Positions 1 to 10,900 of a stretch of DNA of 64,000 nucleotides are shown piece after piece. Below the pieces are notes generated by a model. It had not been told where the DNA came from and did not search any database. It was given only the letters and a program-made list of their open reading frames with translations. This stretch comes from Pedobacter segetis (lineage in GTDB: Bacteria > Bacteroidota > Bacteroidia > Sphingobacteriales > Sphingobacteriaceae). Position 1 is the first letter of the stretch; every line of letters begins with the position of its first letter. The position numbers and the translations under genes were made by a program. The stretch is from the NCBI RefSeq assembly GCF_016623585.1, contig NZ_JAEHFY010000011.1, positions 62,001-126,000 of the forward strand, written 5' to 3'.

Positions 1-1294
1 TTTCTGGTTTGCCTGTAATATCTTTTCTGGTTTCGTTATTAAAATAGTTGTCTAATAAAACAGTTTTGTTTTGCCCTACTTGTGGGATATTTCTCAATTC
101 CATTTCATTACTTGCCAACAAGAAAGCACCAACCCCTTTAGGATCATCTTGCACTACTTTTTCGCTCAAATAATATTCATAACTACCATCGCGATAAGGT
201 TTACCCCCCAAACCTGCAACGCTTACCGTTCCGTTTAGGTGAAGTAATCCTTGGGCATCTCTAACTAAAAACTGTTTTTGAATGCCTACATAACCTTTTT
301 TTGCTACCGCTTCATATTTAGCGGGTAAATAGCCTAACCTTACTCCTTTTGCTAAAGCGTAAACAAACATATTTGAAGCTGAGGCTTCCAAATAATTCCC
401 CTTACCATTTGGTTGATCTAAAACTTCATACCATAAGCCAGATTTTTTATCTTGAACTTTAGTTGCTGCATCAGCAAAACGATTTAAAATGGCTAGCAAT
501 TCTTGTCGTTTGGGATTATCTGATGGGAAGTTTTCCAAAACATCAACCAACGCCATGCCATACCAGCCCATAGCTCGTCCCCAAAAATTTGGAGAATTAC
601 CGGTTTCTTTATTTGCCCATGTTTGTTCTTTAGATTCGTCCCAGCCATGATAAAGCAAACCAGTTTTAGGGTCTCTAGCATGCTTCTCCATGTAAATAAA
701 CTGATTAGCTATATCATCGAAAGCTGCATTCTGATGAAAATCTTTAGCATATTGAGCGTAAAAAGGTTCTCCCATATACAAGCCATCTAACCACATTTGA
801 TAGGGATAGGCTTTTTTATGCCAAAACCCGCCCTCTTTTGTTCTTGGTTGCTCTTGTAGTTGTTTTCTTAATAATGAAGCAGCTTTGTAGTATTTATCTT
901 TTCCGGTTACGTTATATAAAAACAATAATGATCTTCCGTTTTTAATATTATCGATATTATAATCAGATAATTTATAACGATTGATTGAACCGTCGTTTTT
1001 AACAAAAAAGTCCATACTCTTTTGTATATAAGTAAAGTATTTATCTTGGCCGGTACGTTTCCAAATATTGGCGATGCCTTCTAAAACCACACCTTGATCG
1101 TACGCCCATTTTACCGGTTTGCCCTCTTCCATTAAAAGTGAATCAGCCCATTTTGTCATAACGGTTTTTGCCATATCTTCGGAAAGGCTTAAATGAGAAT
1201 TTTGATTTATTATACTTTTTTTTGATGCACATGATGAAACCACCATCAAAAGAAAAACAAAAAGGAAACCGTATTTTTTAAATGTTTGGATCAT
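1..1294 (-). CDS. GH105-type unsaturated rhamnogalacturonyl/glucuronyl hydrolase lipoprotein (partial, C-terminus beyond window)
   Basis: The reading frame opens with an ATG at 1294 and is still open at position 1, so about 431 residues are visible and the C-terminal end is missing. The N-terminus is a short lipoprotein signal ending in VVSSCAS, so the product is probably membrane anchored. The body matches the GH88/GH105 (YteR-like) alpha6/alpha6 barrel, with the motifs QMWLDGLYMGEPF, LLYHGWDESKEQTW and NFWGRAMGWYGMALVDVL. The family removes the terminal 4,5-unsaturated uronic acid from lyase products by hydration of the double bond. The start lies 1 bp after the stop of the upstream polygalacturonase gene, so the two are co-transcribed. 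It would finish oligomers made by the PL1 lyases of the same locus. GH105 is favoured over GH88 from context and motif pattern only. Confidence 0.88.
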   Translation of the reverse strand, partial: MIQTFKKYGFLFVFLLMVVSSCASKKSIINQNSHLSLSEDMAKTVMTKWADSLLMEEGKPVKWAYDQGVVLEGIANIWKRTGQDKYFTYIQKSMDFFVKNDGSINRYKLSDYNIDNIKNGRSLLFLYNVTGKDKYYKAASLLRKQLQEQPRTKEGGFWHKKAYPYQMWLDGLYMGEPFYAQYAKDFHQNAAFDDIANQFIYMEKHARDPKTGLLYHGWDESKEQTWANKETGNSPNFWGRAMGWYGMALVDVLENFPSDNPKRQELLAILNRFADAATKVQDKKSGLWYEVLDQPNGKGNYLEASASNMFVYALAKGVRLGYLPAKYEAVAKKGYVGIQKQFLVRDAQGLLHLNGTVSVAGLGGKPYRDGSYEYYLSEKVVQDDPKGVGAFLLASNEMELRNIPQVGQNKTVLLDNYFNNETRKDITGKPE

Positions 1295-1295
1295 T

Positions 1296-3011
1296 TTATT
1301 TTATGGTTAATGCTTTTGAAGATGCTCCAAGAGTATATGTGATTTTATCTTTTGATGTAGAAATTGAGGAATTGGAAATTTTTACTCCCGTTGTTTTTAC
1401 TCCTGAAATATTCATTAAAAAACCTACGTCTGTAAATGATTTTAACCCTTCAAAACTGATGTTTTTGCTGTTATCTACGTTTATTAAAGGATTGCTGTTG
1501 CCAACCATTAAGTTTAAATTTTTAATGCTGATATTACTTGCTTCTGTTAATTCTACACCTTCTTTAGCTTGGATGGTTAGGTTTTCTAAATAAATATCAT
1601 GGATGTTCATTTCTGGCAAACCCCTCATAAAAATTGCTTTAGCAGCTCCATCACAGTTGATATTCCTAATATGGAAATCTTTAAATTGTGGCGTTTCATC
1701 TGTTACCGGAAATAACTCAACCTTTGGGGCTTCCCTAACCTCATCTGCTAATGGAACTGGGTCTTTTGCTGCATAATACATATCAAAACGAATAGCTTCG
1801 CCAGCGATGTCTTTCATATTGATATCAGAAATATAAATCTTTTCAACTACTCCACCACGACCTCTTGTGGTCTTAAAACGCAAGCCAATATCGGTTCCGA
1901 TGAATGAATTATTATAAACGAATAGGTTTTTAGCCCCGCCAGACATTTCACTACCAATTACAAAACCGCCGTGTGCATGATAAACCACATTATTACGAGC
2001 TATCAAATTTTCTGTAGGCATTCCACGTTTTCTGCCATCTTCATCTCTTCCAGATTTGATACAGATACCATCATCGCCAACATCAAAAGTTGAGTTTTCA
2101 ATCATTACATTTTTACAAGATTCTACATCAACACCATCGCCATTTTGAGCATAAAATGGGTTTTTTGCATAAACTCCTTTAAGCGTTAAATCTTCGCACA
2201 TTAATGGGTGCAGACACCAAGCTGGTGAATTTTGGAAAGTAACGCCTTCTAGCAATACCGTTTTGCACTTTGTTAAAACCAACAAGTTTGGGCGAAAGAA
2301 ATCTTTCATATCTTGATAATCGGCCAAAGATTTTCCTTCTTGAATAACACTCGCATCCTTAGTTTGGTCTCCTTTTAAATAGCTTTTTGATGGATACCAA
2401 GTTTTTTTATCCTCACCTACCAAACCGCCAGACTTAACTAAATTTTTCCATTGAGATTCTGTTAGTTTATCCTTTTTTACCGCCCTCCAAACATCTCCAT
2501 TACCATCAATTATTCCAGTACCGCTAATGGCAATATTTTCTAAATTGTTTCCAGAAATTGGTGATTCGTTTCTAACAGAGGGCTTACCTTCCCAATTTCC
2601 TTCTACTAACTTGTATTGATTTTTATCTTTAGTGAATTGTAAGATTGCATCTCTTTTAATATGAAGATTTACATTGCTCTTCATGTATATAGGCCCTGTT
2701 AGCCATATTCCTCCCGGAATTAAAACAACACCACCACCTTTATTACTACATGCCGTAATTGTAGCATTAATGATTTGAGTATTTAAGAAAATGCCATCTC
2801 CTTTAGCTCCAGATTTACTGATATCAAATGTATCTTTCTTAAAAACGGGTGTTTTAATAATTGGCATTTTAACCTTAAAATAGTTTGTAAATTCTAAGGA
2901 ATCTGTAATACCAGATTGATCAGGATTTATCTTAGAAATTGTATTTGCGCTACATGATTGTAAACAAGCTTGTATGATGATACCTAAAAAAAGTATTTTG
3001 AAAATCCTCAT
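1296..3011 (-). CDS. GH28 polygalacturonase, lipoprotein
   Basis: This 571-residue glycoside hydrolase family 28 enzyme should hydrolyse alpha-1,4-galacturonosyl bonds of homogalacturonan or rhamnogalacturonan. I chose the ATG at 3011 rather than the one at 3083 because it begins a clear lipoprotein signal (MRIFKILFLG...LQSC) and the upstream stretch looks like leader. Catalytic signatures of the family are visible in order: NGDGVD, GDDGICIKSG (paired aspartates), HGGFVIGSE and RFKT. The right-handed beta-helix repeats run through the C-terminal half. It is the first gene of a two-gene unit with the GH105 gene. A LacI-type operator-like element lies about 200 bp upstream (3209-3234). Whether it acts in endo or exo fashion cannot be told from the sequence. 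Confidence 0.93.
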   Translation of the reverse strand: MRIFKILFLGIIIQACLQSCSANTISKINPDQSGITDSLEFTNYFKVKMPIIKTPVFKKDTFDISKSGAKGDGIFLNTQIINATITACSNKGGGVVLIPGGIWLTGPIYMKSNVNLHIKRDAILQFTKDKNQYKLVEGNWEGKPSVRNESPISGNNLENIAISGTGIIDGNGDVWRAVKKDKLTESQWKNLVKSGGLVGEDKKTWYPSKSYLKGDQTKDASVIQEGKSLADYQDMKDFFRPNLLVLTKCKTVLLEGVTFQNSPAWCLHPLMCEDLTLKGVYAKNPFYAQNGDGVDVESCKNVMIENSTFDVGDDGICIKSGRDEDGRKRGMPTENLIARNNVVYHAHGGFVIGSEMSGGAKNLFVYNNSFIGTDIGLRFKTTRGRGGVVEKIYISDINMKDIAGEAIRFDMYYAAKDPVPLADEVREAPKVELFPVTDETPQFKDFHIRNINCDGAAKAIFMRGLPEMNIHDIYLENLTIQAKEGVELTEASNISIKNLNLMVGNSNPLINVDNSKNISFEGLKSFTDVGFLMNISGVKTTGVKISNSSISTSKDKITYTLGASSKALTIK

Positions 3012-3208
3012 TTGTTTAATTTTATTTAAATGTGTCGAATTTGTTTGCTGTACTTGATGTATGTGCAGTTCAAATAAATTCATTTTAACTTTTAAAATAT
3101 ACTCTCGGTTTATAACTAAATGACTTTTAGTTAGTGTAGAAAACTTTGTTTCTGAACAATTTTAAGAATTTTAAGCTTGGTTCTGAACCATTATTGCCTA
3201 TTTATTTG

Positions 3209-3234
3209 TGCAATCGTTACCGGCAAGGATTGCA
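3209..3234 (-). promoter_or_regulatory. Putative LacI-type operator, copy C
   Basis: The 14-bp core TGCAATCGTTACCG is followed by CGGCAAGGATTGCA sharing the central CCGG, giving a long inverted repeat whose outer arms are TGCAATC and GATTGCA. The same core occurs at 7893, 13736 and 24657, each upstream of a transcription unit of the pectin locus and in the same orientation. This copy lies 198 bp upstream of the polygalacturonase start. Binding by the LacI protein encoded at 24779 is inferred. Confidence 0.6.
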
Positions 3235-3284
3235 TAAAAAATTCAAGAAATTATGCCTGTTAAAATCGCATAGTTTTCAAAAAT

Positions 3285-4232
3285 CTAATCCTCCTTAAAT
3301 ACTTTATCTAAGAATTTTAACGTGAAATTATTGGTCTCGTTAAACCATGGATTAAATAACCAAAATGGATGTGGGGTATTGGGAATTTCATGAACTTCTG
3401 AATAAATATTAAGCTCATTCAGTTTTTTAATCATATCGTCTCTGCCAGCGTGAAACCTTGGGTTAGAGCTATTGATAAATAATATTGGTGGAGTTTGGCT
3501 GCTTACATTATTTAATGCAGAAGCTTGATCCCAAACAGCTGGCTTTTCTTGATATGTGCCGCCCAACCACTCAGAAGCAGCTTCCCCCTCTAAAGATTCT
3601 GGGTGATGGAAAGCTAAAATACCGTCAATATCTACAACTGCCTGTACATCATCAGAAAGAAAAAGATTTTGCCCGCTTTGGTATTTTTTATCGCCACCGG
3701 TACTGCCAATTAAAGCCGCTAATTGCCCACCGGCAGACCTGCCTAAAACAGCAATGTGATAAGGATCAATATTGTATTCTTTAGCATGTAATCTTACCCA
3801 TCTGATAGCTTCTTTAACATCTAAAACGGCAGCGGGATATTTAGATTCTGGAGATAAACGATATTCTACCGAAACTGCAACGTAACCGTTATCGGCCAAA
3901 AAGCGAGCTTGCGGATTACACATAGATTTATCTCCCGATTTCCATCCTCCACCAAACAAAAGAATCACTACAGGATAACCGCCTTTCTTTTCTTTTTTAG
4001 GATAAGTAATATCCAAATTAAGTTTTCTGTAACCTAAATTCTTATACGGAATATTTAGCTTCTCTAACGTATTTTTTGCTAAGGGTAATTTGGCTATTTC
4101 AATTTCTGGATAATGTTTTTTTTCTTTGGTAAATGCACTGTAAGTAGTAAAACTAGTGTCTCTTTTAAATTGTGAATGTGCCTGAAAAACATCAACAAAT
4201 AATAAAATCAACAATAATATTTTATAACGCAT
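3285..4232 (-). CDS. Secreted alpha/beta-hydrolase esterase (BD-FAE/acetyl-xylan-esterase-like)
   Basis: This 315-residue protein has a signal peptide (MRYKILLLILLFVDVFQAHSQ) and an alpha/beta-hydrolase fold. The oxyanion segment reads LLFGGGW (residues 92-97, in place of the usual HGGGW) and the nucleophile elbow is GRSAGG with Ser166. A likely catalytic His lies in NTPHPFW near the C-terminus. The family contains carbohydrate acetyl and feruloyl esterases. In this locus it probably removes acetyl or feruloyl groups from pectin side chains or backbone; the exact ester is not determined. It is the last gene of the unit GH43-CE8-CE8-esterase, with a 39-bp gap to the preceding CE8 gene. Confidence 0.82.
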   Translation of the reverse strand: MRYKILLLILLFVDVFQAHSQFKRDTSFTTYSAFTKEKKHYPEIEIAKLPLAKNTLEKLNIPYKNLGYRKLNLDITYPKKEKKGGYPVVILLFGGGWKSGDKSMCNPQARFLADNGYVAVSVEYRLSPESKYPAAVLDVKEAIRWVRLHAKEYNIDPYHIAVLGRSAGGQLAALIGSTGGDKKYQSGQNLFLSDDVQAVVDIDGILAFHHPESLEGEAASEWLGGTYQEKPAVWDQASALNNVSSQTPPILFINSSNPRFHAGRDDMIKKLNELNIYSEVHEIPNTPHPFWLFNPWFNETNNFTLKFLDKVFKED

Positions 4233-4271
4233 ACCCTTTTATATTTTAATGTTTGCTTTTTAAATCCTAAT

Positions 4272-5216
4272 TTATTCTGGTTTCCAACCTCTTAAAACAT
4301 TTTCTAAATTATAATTTTTGGCTTCCGCCGATGTTAATTGACGAGACCAAGAAACTCTGGTATTTGGGTTGGCGCCTGGTCCATAATTCTCATATTCAGA
4401 AAATCTAGATAATGTGTAAGTATCTAGTTTATTCCAAACAGACCAGCCTTCTGGCTTAACCTGCTCGGGCAGATAACAATGTAGATAAGCCACGTTTGCA
4501 TAAGGTCTCCATGGCCTTCCTAAAGAAACTTTATTTAATGAAGTATCCGCAGTTACTACACAATTATAAAAAACAAGCCCAAAAGCATGCTCTTTTGGAG
4601 TAGATGCCGCAGTAATGTGAGAATTCTTTTTGCTATGTATATGACAGTTTTGAAACCAAGCCGTGGCTGCACCGAAGATAAAATCTGTAGTTCCTTCCAA
4701 ATAACAATCTTCGTAATATTGGCGGCTGTTTACCGAGTTTAAAAACAGAATATCTTGGTTTCCCACAACTCTACAATTCTTAAAAACAGCTTTATCGCCA
4801 CGCACTTCTAAAGCTACGGCTTGCCCGGCCGTAAAACCAGCATCGTTTTGAAAAGTAATATTATTTGCACTAAAATCATCCGCGGCAATTAAAAAACTAT
4901 AAGAAGATTGAGTATTAATAGATTTACCATTTCCATCAACCTTACCAGGATGATCATCAAAAGTTAAAATAGTTTTAAACTGATCCTCGCCAATTAAAGT
5001 CACCTTATTTTTAGTAGAATCTAACTGTAATTTCTCTTTATAAATCCCATTTTTAATATAAATGATAATTGTCTTTGTGTTATTTATAGGGACGGCATCC
5101 AACGCTTTTTGAACAGTTTTAAAATTACCATCACCGCTTTGTGAAACCAATAATTTGGTTTGAGAAAAAGCCGAAAAGCTAACCCCTAAGAACAATAAAA
5201 TCAATGTTTTTTTCAT
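4272..5216 (-). CDS. CE8 pectin methylesterase
   Basis: Carbohydrate esterase family 8 pectinesterase of 314 residues. I placed the start at 5216 because that Met begins a good signal peptide (MKKTLILLFLGVSFSAFSQ) and lies 5 bp after the stop of the upstream CE8 gene; a longer in-frame version from 5297 would overlap that gene by 76 bp. Family signatures are present: GQAVAL (Gln132), GNQD (Asp155), EGTTDFIFG (Asp178) and LGRPW (Arg234, Trp236). The enzyme removes methyl groups from homogalacturonan, creating sites for the lyases and the polygalacturonase. It is a tandem paralogue of the next upstream gene and both end in a similar TSAEAK-YNL segment. Confidence 0.94.
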   Translation of the reverse strand: MKKTLILLFLGVSFSAFSQTKLLVSQSGDGNFKTVQKALDAVPINNTKTIIIYIKNGIYKEKLQLDSTKNKVTLIGEDQFKTILTFDDHPGKVDGNGKSINTQSSYSFLIAADDFSANNITFQNDAGFTAGQAVALEVRGDKAVFKNCRVVGNQDILFLNSVNSRQYYEDCYLEGTTDFIFGAATAWFQNCHIHSKKNSHITAASTPKEHAFGLVFYNCVVTADTSLNKVSLGRPWRPYANVAYLHCYLPEQVKPEGWSVWNKLDTYTLSRFSEYENYGPGANPNTRVSWSRQLTSAEAKNYNLENVLRGWKPE

Positions 5217-5221
5217 GGGCT

Positions 5222-6196
5222 TTATGGCTTCCAGTTGCAGAATATGTTTTTTAAATTGTATTCTTTGGCTTCCGCCGATGTTAACTGATGAGACCAATTT
5301 ACTCGATTTTGGGTTTTTGATCCCGCTCCAGTATTTTGATATTCAGCATAAAAAACCGTCTTTTCTTTATCAGGGAACATTGCATCACCTTTCCAAGGAT
5401 CCCAACCTTCTGGTAAAATTTGAGTCCCTAAATTGCAATGAATAAAAACGGTTTTTGCATACGGCCGCCAAGGGCGACCGAGAAAAGCCTTATCAACACC
5501 ACTATCAGCTATCAGTTTACAATCAAAAAAAACAAAGCCAAATTGTTGATTGCAAGAAGTAGACGCGGCAGTAATAAAAGAATTTGTTAAGCTTTTAATG
5601 GTGCAATTTTGAAAAACTGCCGTGGCCTCGCCAAAAATAAAATCTGTTGTCCCCTCTATGTAGCAATTTTCTAAATAATTACGCCCGTCTTTAGCCAAGT
5701 ATAAAGTATCTTGATTGCCTAAAATATTACAATTCTTTATGCTTACTCTATCTGCCTCCACATTTAAAGCTACAGCTTGCCCAACTCTTCCGGCAGTATT
5801 TTGGATGGTTAAATTCTCCAGAACACAATCATTAGCCTGTACATAAACTGTGTAAGAAGTATAAGTACTGTATTTAGGATTGCCGGTAAAATCTGTTGCA
5901 ATTGGAAAGGGTTTTCCAGAAAAATCATCATTGGTAATAATGGTTTTTTCTTTGCTTTCGCCAATAAGTTTAATGTTTTTTTTCCACGATGGAATCACTA
6001 GTTTTTCGTTGTAAATACCTTCTTTTATTTCAATAGTTACTTCTTGTTGAGAATGATCTCTTACTGCATTAACCGCTTCTTGTATAGTTTTAAAATCTCC
6101 ACTTCCATCTTGCGCTACTACAAATTTGAATTTTTGCGCTTGTGCAGATACCGTAACAGAACTCAAAAAAAGAAAGAAGAAAACCAATTGTTTCAT
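5222..6196 (-). CDS. CE8 pectin methylesterase
   Basis: Second CE8 pectinesterase of 324 residues with a Sec signal peptide (MKQLVFFFLFLSSVTVSAQA). The catalytic set is complete: Gln140 in GQAVAL, Asp163 in GNQDTL, Asp185 in EGTTDFIFG, and Arg241/Trp243 in LGRPW. It lies 11 bp downstream of the GH43 gene and 5 bp upstream of the other CE8 gene, so the block is one operon. The paralogue pair plus the large T9SS CE8 protein gives three methylesterases in the locus, suggesting different methylation patterns or cellular locations. Confidence 0.94.
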   Translation of the reverse strand: MKQLVFFFLFLSSVTVSAQAQKFKFVVAQDGSGDFKTIQEAVNAVRDHSQQEVTIEIKEGIYNEKLVIPSWKKNIKLIGESKEKTIITNDDFSGKPFPIATDFTGNPKYSTYTSYTVYVQANDCVLENLTIQNTAGRVGQAVALNVEADRVSIKNCNILGNQDTLYLAKDGRNYLENCYIEGTTDFIFGEATAVFQNCTIKSLTNSFITAASTSCNQQFGFVFFDCKLIADSGVDKAFLGRPWRPYAKTVFIHCNLGTQILPEGWDPWKGDAMFPDKEKTVFYAEYQNTGAGSKTQNRVNWSHQLTSAEAKEYNLKNIFCNWKP

Positions 6197-6207
6197 GTTA
6201 AACTATT

Positions 6208-7812
6208 TTAAAGAGTAATCCTAAACCAGTCAAAATCAGCATAACCAGAATCATTACTTTTTTGATTGCCTATACTATAAATCCCAACTTTTGCTCCCGT
6301 CCATTTACCGGCTTCGGCAGAAAATTCATCTTCAATTTCTTTATATTTTTTATCATCAAAACTGTAGTAGAAATTACATTTAGCACCCGCCGTCACTTTT
6401 ACCCTTAGATAAACCTCAGATGATGATAGTTTTAATAGTTCTTCATCTTTCTCTGGATTTCCTTTATCGGCTTTTTCGCAAATCCCTTTCATCAAATACA
6501 AACCATCTTCTTTGTTTTGTATAAAAACGTTGGCATAACTCAAACCTAAAATAACCAACCCTGCTTTTTCATTCTTTAATTTTGGGTTTGGTATCAGTTT
6601 TAGTTTAGTTGTTACTGTAAAATTATCTGCCGGAAATTTTTGTGCTAGAATGTTTGGAACATCCCATAGGTTTTTGGTACTATCCGTAAAAACTGAGTAA
6701 AGCCGTAAATTCCCATCATGATTAGGCATATACCAATTGCCATTATAGTTTGCTTCCCATTGCCATTGTAAACCTAATTTTTGGTTATTAAACTCATCAG
6801 ATTCTTGTGGTGTTTGTATTGGATAAATTTTTCCAACATCAGGTTTTTTATAAACCGAAACTGGTTCGCCTATTCCATCTCCATCTTTATCTAAACCAAT
6901 AACCGGCCAATCGTTTATCCATTTCATGGGTTCTAAATGGACAACTCTTCCGTAAGCCCCTTTATCCTGAAAGTGTAAAAACCAATCTTCGCCTGTTTGT
7001 GTTTTTACCCAAGCCCCTTGATGCGGGCCATTTACGACGCTTTTACCTTGGCCCATCATTACTTTCCGCTCATAAGGTCCCAATATATTTTTTGACCTTA
7101 AAACCAGTTGCCAGCCTGTTGGTACTCCGCCGGCAGGCGCAAAAATGTAATAATAATTGTTTCTCTTGTAAATTTTTGGGCCTTCAATAGTTGGGTCGGT
7201 CTCATGCCCGTCATAAATAATCTGGCTTTCGCCGATGACTTTTGTGCCTTCCAAATTCATTGGTGCAATGGCAATTAAACTTTTAATACCTGCTCTGCTA
7301 CCGGCATAAGCATGTACTAACCAAGTTTTGCCATCTTCATCCCAAAAGGGACATGGATCAATAATTCCTTTGCCGGGATAAACCAAAATTGGCTGAGACC
7401 AATCCTTAGCGGGATTAGCTGTTTTTATCCTATAAATCCCATAATCGGGATCTGGATAATAGATATAAAATTCTTTGTTATGATAGCGTATTGCGGGTGC
7501 CCAAACTCCGTTACCGTGTTGAGGCTTGTTGTAAGCATCATAAGGAGGTTGCTTTTTTAAAGCATGATTAATGATTGTCCAGTTTACTAAATCCTTAGAA
7601 TGCAGAATTGGCAAACCCGGAATATGTTCAAAGCTAGAAGATGTTAAATAAAAATCTTCTCCTACTCTTATCGCATCAGGATCAGAATAGTCTGCATTTA
7701 AAATCGGGTTTTTATATGTCCCGTTACCTTGGTCGGCTATCCAAACTTTAGAAGCTTCCTGAGCGGATAAAAACTGAGAAATAAACAAAAAAACAAATAG
7801 GAAGTTTTTCAT
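6208..7812 (-). CDS. GH43 glycosidase with C-terminal beta-sandwich domain
   Basis: This 534-residue secreted enzyme has a signal peptide ending at FLSAQ and an N-terminal GH43 five-bladed propeller. Likely catalytic residues are Asp44 (ADYSDPDAI), Asp152 (IIDPCPFWDEDG) and Glu210 (PTIEGPKIYKRN). From about residue 335 there is a concanavalin-like C-terminal domain of the kind attached to beta-xylosidases and arabinofuranosidases (NQKLGLQWQWEANYNGNWYMP onward). In a pectin locus the likely substrates are arabinan, xylosyl or galactan side chains; the sequence does not decide among them. It heads the operon GH43-CE8-CE8-esterase and has an operator-like half-site 81 bp upstream. Confidence 0.92.
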   Translation of the reverse strand: MKNFLFVFLFISQFLSAQEASKVWIADQGNGTYKNPILNADYSDPDAIRVGEDFYLTSSSFEHIPGLPILHSKDLVNWTIINHALKKQPPYDAYNKPQHGNGVWAPAIRYHNKEFYIYYPDPDYGIYRIKTANPAKDWSQPILVYPGKGIIDPCPFWDEDGKTWLVHAYAGSRAGIKSLIAIAPMNLEGTKVIGESQIIYDGHETDPTIEGPKIYKRNNYYYIFAPAGGVPTGWQLVLRSKNILGPYERKVMMGQGKSVVNGPHQGAWVKTQTGEDWFLHFQDKGAYGRVVHLEPMKWINDWPVIGLDKDGDGIGEPVSVYKKPDVGKIYPIQTPQESDEFNNQKLGLQWQWEANYNGNWYMPNHDGNLRLYSVFTDSTKNLWDVPNILAQKFPADNFTVTTKLKLIPNPKLKNEKAGLVILGLSYANVFIQNKEDGLYLMKGICEKADKGNPEKDEELLKLSSSEVYLRVKVTAGAKCNFYYSFDDKKYKEIEDEFSAEAGKWTGAKVGIYSIGNQKSNDSGYADFDWFRITL

Positions 7813-7892
7813 TTCTTGGTTATGAAATAACTGGTATTTTCAATTTTACAAAGAAAATATGCAGATTAAAAGCATTTAAGCATATAATTCTA

Positions 7893-7918
7893 TGCAATCG
7901 ATGCCGTTTACAGAAATG
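7893..7918 (-). promoter_or_regulatory. Putative LacI-type operator, copy D (one good half)
   Basis: The core TGCAATCGATGCCG at 7893-7906 is identical to that of copy A upstream of susC. The second half (7907-7918) has diverged and shows no good dyad. It lies 81 bp upstream of the GH43 start, closer than the other copies. Confidence 0.5.
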
Positions 7919-7977
7919 AAAAAGGATGCACCAACCAAAAGTACACCCTAACTCTAATTATCAACCAAAAGACGATA

Positions 7978-10900
7978 TTAGTTTTTAATAAACTTTAATG
8001 CAGATTGTTGGCTACCATTATCGAACATCATAAAATAAGCTCCTGAACTTAGCTTAGAAATATCAGTGCTTGTTTTTGTATTATCCTTATTAACACCAAT
8101 TGTAAATAATTTTTGCCCATTTAAAGAAACAATACTTAAAGACGCACCATCATTTGCTTTTGGATGAATGATATTTAAAATGTTTGAAACAGGGTTTGGA
8201 TAAACGCTCAAGCTGATATAGCTTTCCAAATTTACAGCTTCAATTGGGCTATATTTATTTGCACCATTCAAATCTATTTGGTTTAAACGATAATATGCAG
8301 TTCCCGTAAGCGGATTATCATCTACAAAAGCATAATCATGAATTCCCGGTGTATTCATAGCGTTAACTAATCCAATATTAGAAAAAGATTTCCCATCAAA
8401 ACTTCTTTCTACATCAAATTTTAAGGTATTTACTTCATTTGTAGTTTTCCAACTCAAATTTACCTTTGGACTTAAACCCTTATTTACAGATGCTGTAAAT
8501 GAAATCAAATCGAGTGGTAAAACGGTAGAATTACCAACACCAAAAGGACTAAATGAATTGAAGCCAGATGCAGTTGCTAAATAAGGATCTGCAACTGTTC
8601 CACTTCCAGAAATTGAAGCCAATGTTCCCGCCCAATTACCACTTGTGTAATGCAAAAGAGAAATTGGGTTAGAAGGGTTAAAACCCACAGCTTGATCCGC
8701 ACCTGACCACCCCAAAGTTAAAGTGGCGTTGCTGCCGCCAGCAATATCTTCTTCTATGTTCCATTGTTTATTTACAGTTTGGTTATTATTTGGGGTAGCG
8801 TTATCAAAGGTGTTTTGTACGCTCATAGAAAAATTATCAACAATGCCAGCATTATTTATAGTAACTGGATTATAAGATGTTGCAGATGTACCTATAGGAA
8901 AGGTAACATTAGTTGTCCCAATATTATTTATTTTTAATTTCCCAACGCCATTAGTAATTACATACGCCGATGAAGAACCACCAGTTAGCAAAGTTGTTGT
9001 TAAAGTATTAGCTCCTAATGTTATTTTTCCATTACCTGTTAAAGCTAAATTATTCAAGTTTAATGAAGACTGTAAGGTGTAATTTCCGCTTATGTTTGTA
9101 TTAAGGTTTGTAAGTACATGGGTGGCATCATCGTAATTGTATTTGCTACTTGCACCAGTTAGATTAAGGATTACAGAAGCTGCGGAATTAGACTCAAAAG
9201 TACCACCAGTAACTGCAAAATCTTTACCGATATTAAAAATGGCATTTACAGTTCCGCTTTCTCTTACTAAAACTTTACCACCCGTTTGCTCATAGCCACT
9301 GGGTAAAGTTGTAGTTCCATCTGCATTAAATAATGAAATATAAGTTGCGCCTGTACTTTTTACCGTCAACTTGCCTAAAACATTTGTTGCTGTTAGATTG
9401 CCACGTACTGCATAATATTTTCCTGAAGCCTCGTTCTGATTATCCCAAATGATATTATAGTAATTTATCGTGTTTTTGAAAATACTAGTTTGGCTAGTTG
9501 TGAGTCCTGTAATCAAGAAATTTGAACCAGTCTTCCATACTGCTGTTGGTGCATTTGGACTATTTGCATTGTGCTGATAAGTTGCTAATGAATCTATAGT
9601 AAGTATATCAGTTCCATTTAAGCTAATTGAGTTTGAATTCACTAATTTTCCTCCAACTTCAATAGTACAAGCTCCGTTAGTGCTTAATGTACCGTTAATG
9701 TTCATATTGCCATTAACTAATAAATCAACTGTATTTGCATCTCCATCATTAGATAATTTTAAATCAGCACCAGAACTTACAACTAATTGTCCTCCTAGTT
9801 TAACAGTAGTTAAATGAATATAACCGCTTCCATTTGCAAGAGAAGAAGAAACAGTAATAGTATGCCCATTTTGTATAGTAGATTTACCAGAATTATTATA
9901 AACAGGATAATCTGGTGCCGGAGTTACCCAAGCTGTACCATCATATCTTTCCCAAGTGCTTAGGGCTGTCCAATCACCAGATTGGTGCGACTGGTAATCT
10001 CCTAAAACTGGGGCTAAAGAAGATTCTCCTTTTACCAAAAAGTCTTTAACTTTTACATATCTATTTGTACTGCTGCTACTTCCCGTTTTAAAGTAGATCC
10101 TAATTTTTAAGGTTTGCCCATTTTGGATATTTAGATTACTAACAGGGAATTTAAACTTAGAAATATTTGCAGCATCTTCCCTTATCATTGCAATTGCTGT
10201 GGTAGGGAAAACTCCATTTGAGGTAAACATGATTGAATTTCCATCAGGTGCAATACCAGTATTCAAATCAACTTTGTTTGTAAAATCATCTAAAGAATAA
10301 CTTACTGCAAAATTACCGGTTGTAAGCTCTACTGAAGTATTAAAACTTATCGTATCTACTCTTATCTGATAATTAGCACTCGGCTGAACGGTAAATTGCT
10401 CATAGAAATTAGTATTCAAATTTCCAGGACCGGCGGGTGTTGAGCTTGATGACCATCCTCCACCTGCCGCATTTACGGCAAAAGATTGTCCCTGAACACT
10501 TGAATAAGGTGGAAAAGAAGTATTTGTTGTTCCGTCTGAAGGTACAAACCCGTTTAAAGTTGGGGTTGTAGCCGTTACGCCAGTTGCCCTAACTAAAGAG
10601 TTATCTACATTATCAGCAGTTAATGGCCAATTGATTAATGTTGCAGAAACGGTAAGAGAACCACTTTGAACTGTTCCAGAAACAGCCTGATTAACATCAA
10701 TTGCGCCAGTGCTGGTTTGTGTAATATTACCCGAATAAGTTGCTGCCGTACTGACATTTAACCTTACAGAAATACTTGTGTTGGCAACAGCACCACTAGT
10801 AGGTACCAAATGAATAGGGTTGGTTAAATCATACCAATTTGTACCCCCATTTGATGAAATTTCATACCCCACAGGAGGAGTAATGATGATATCGTTTGTT

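Noticed and set aside
3130-3195. Repeated TTCTGAAC segments upstream of the polygalacturonase gene
   Set aside because: Two short AT-rich similarities with no counterpart at the other units; too weak to call an operator.
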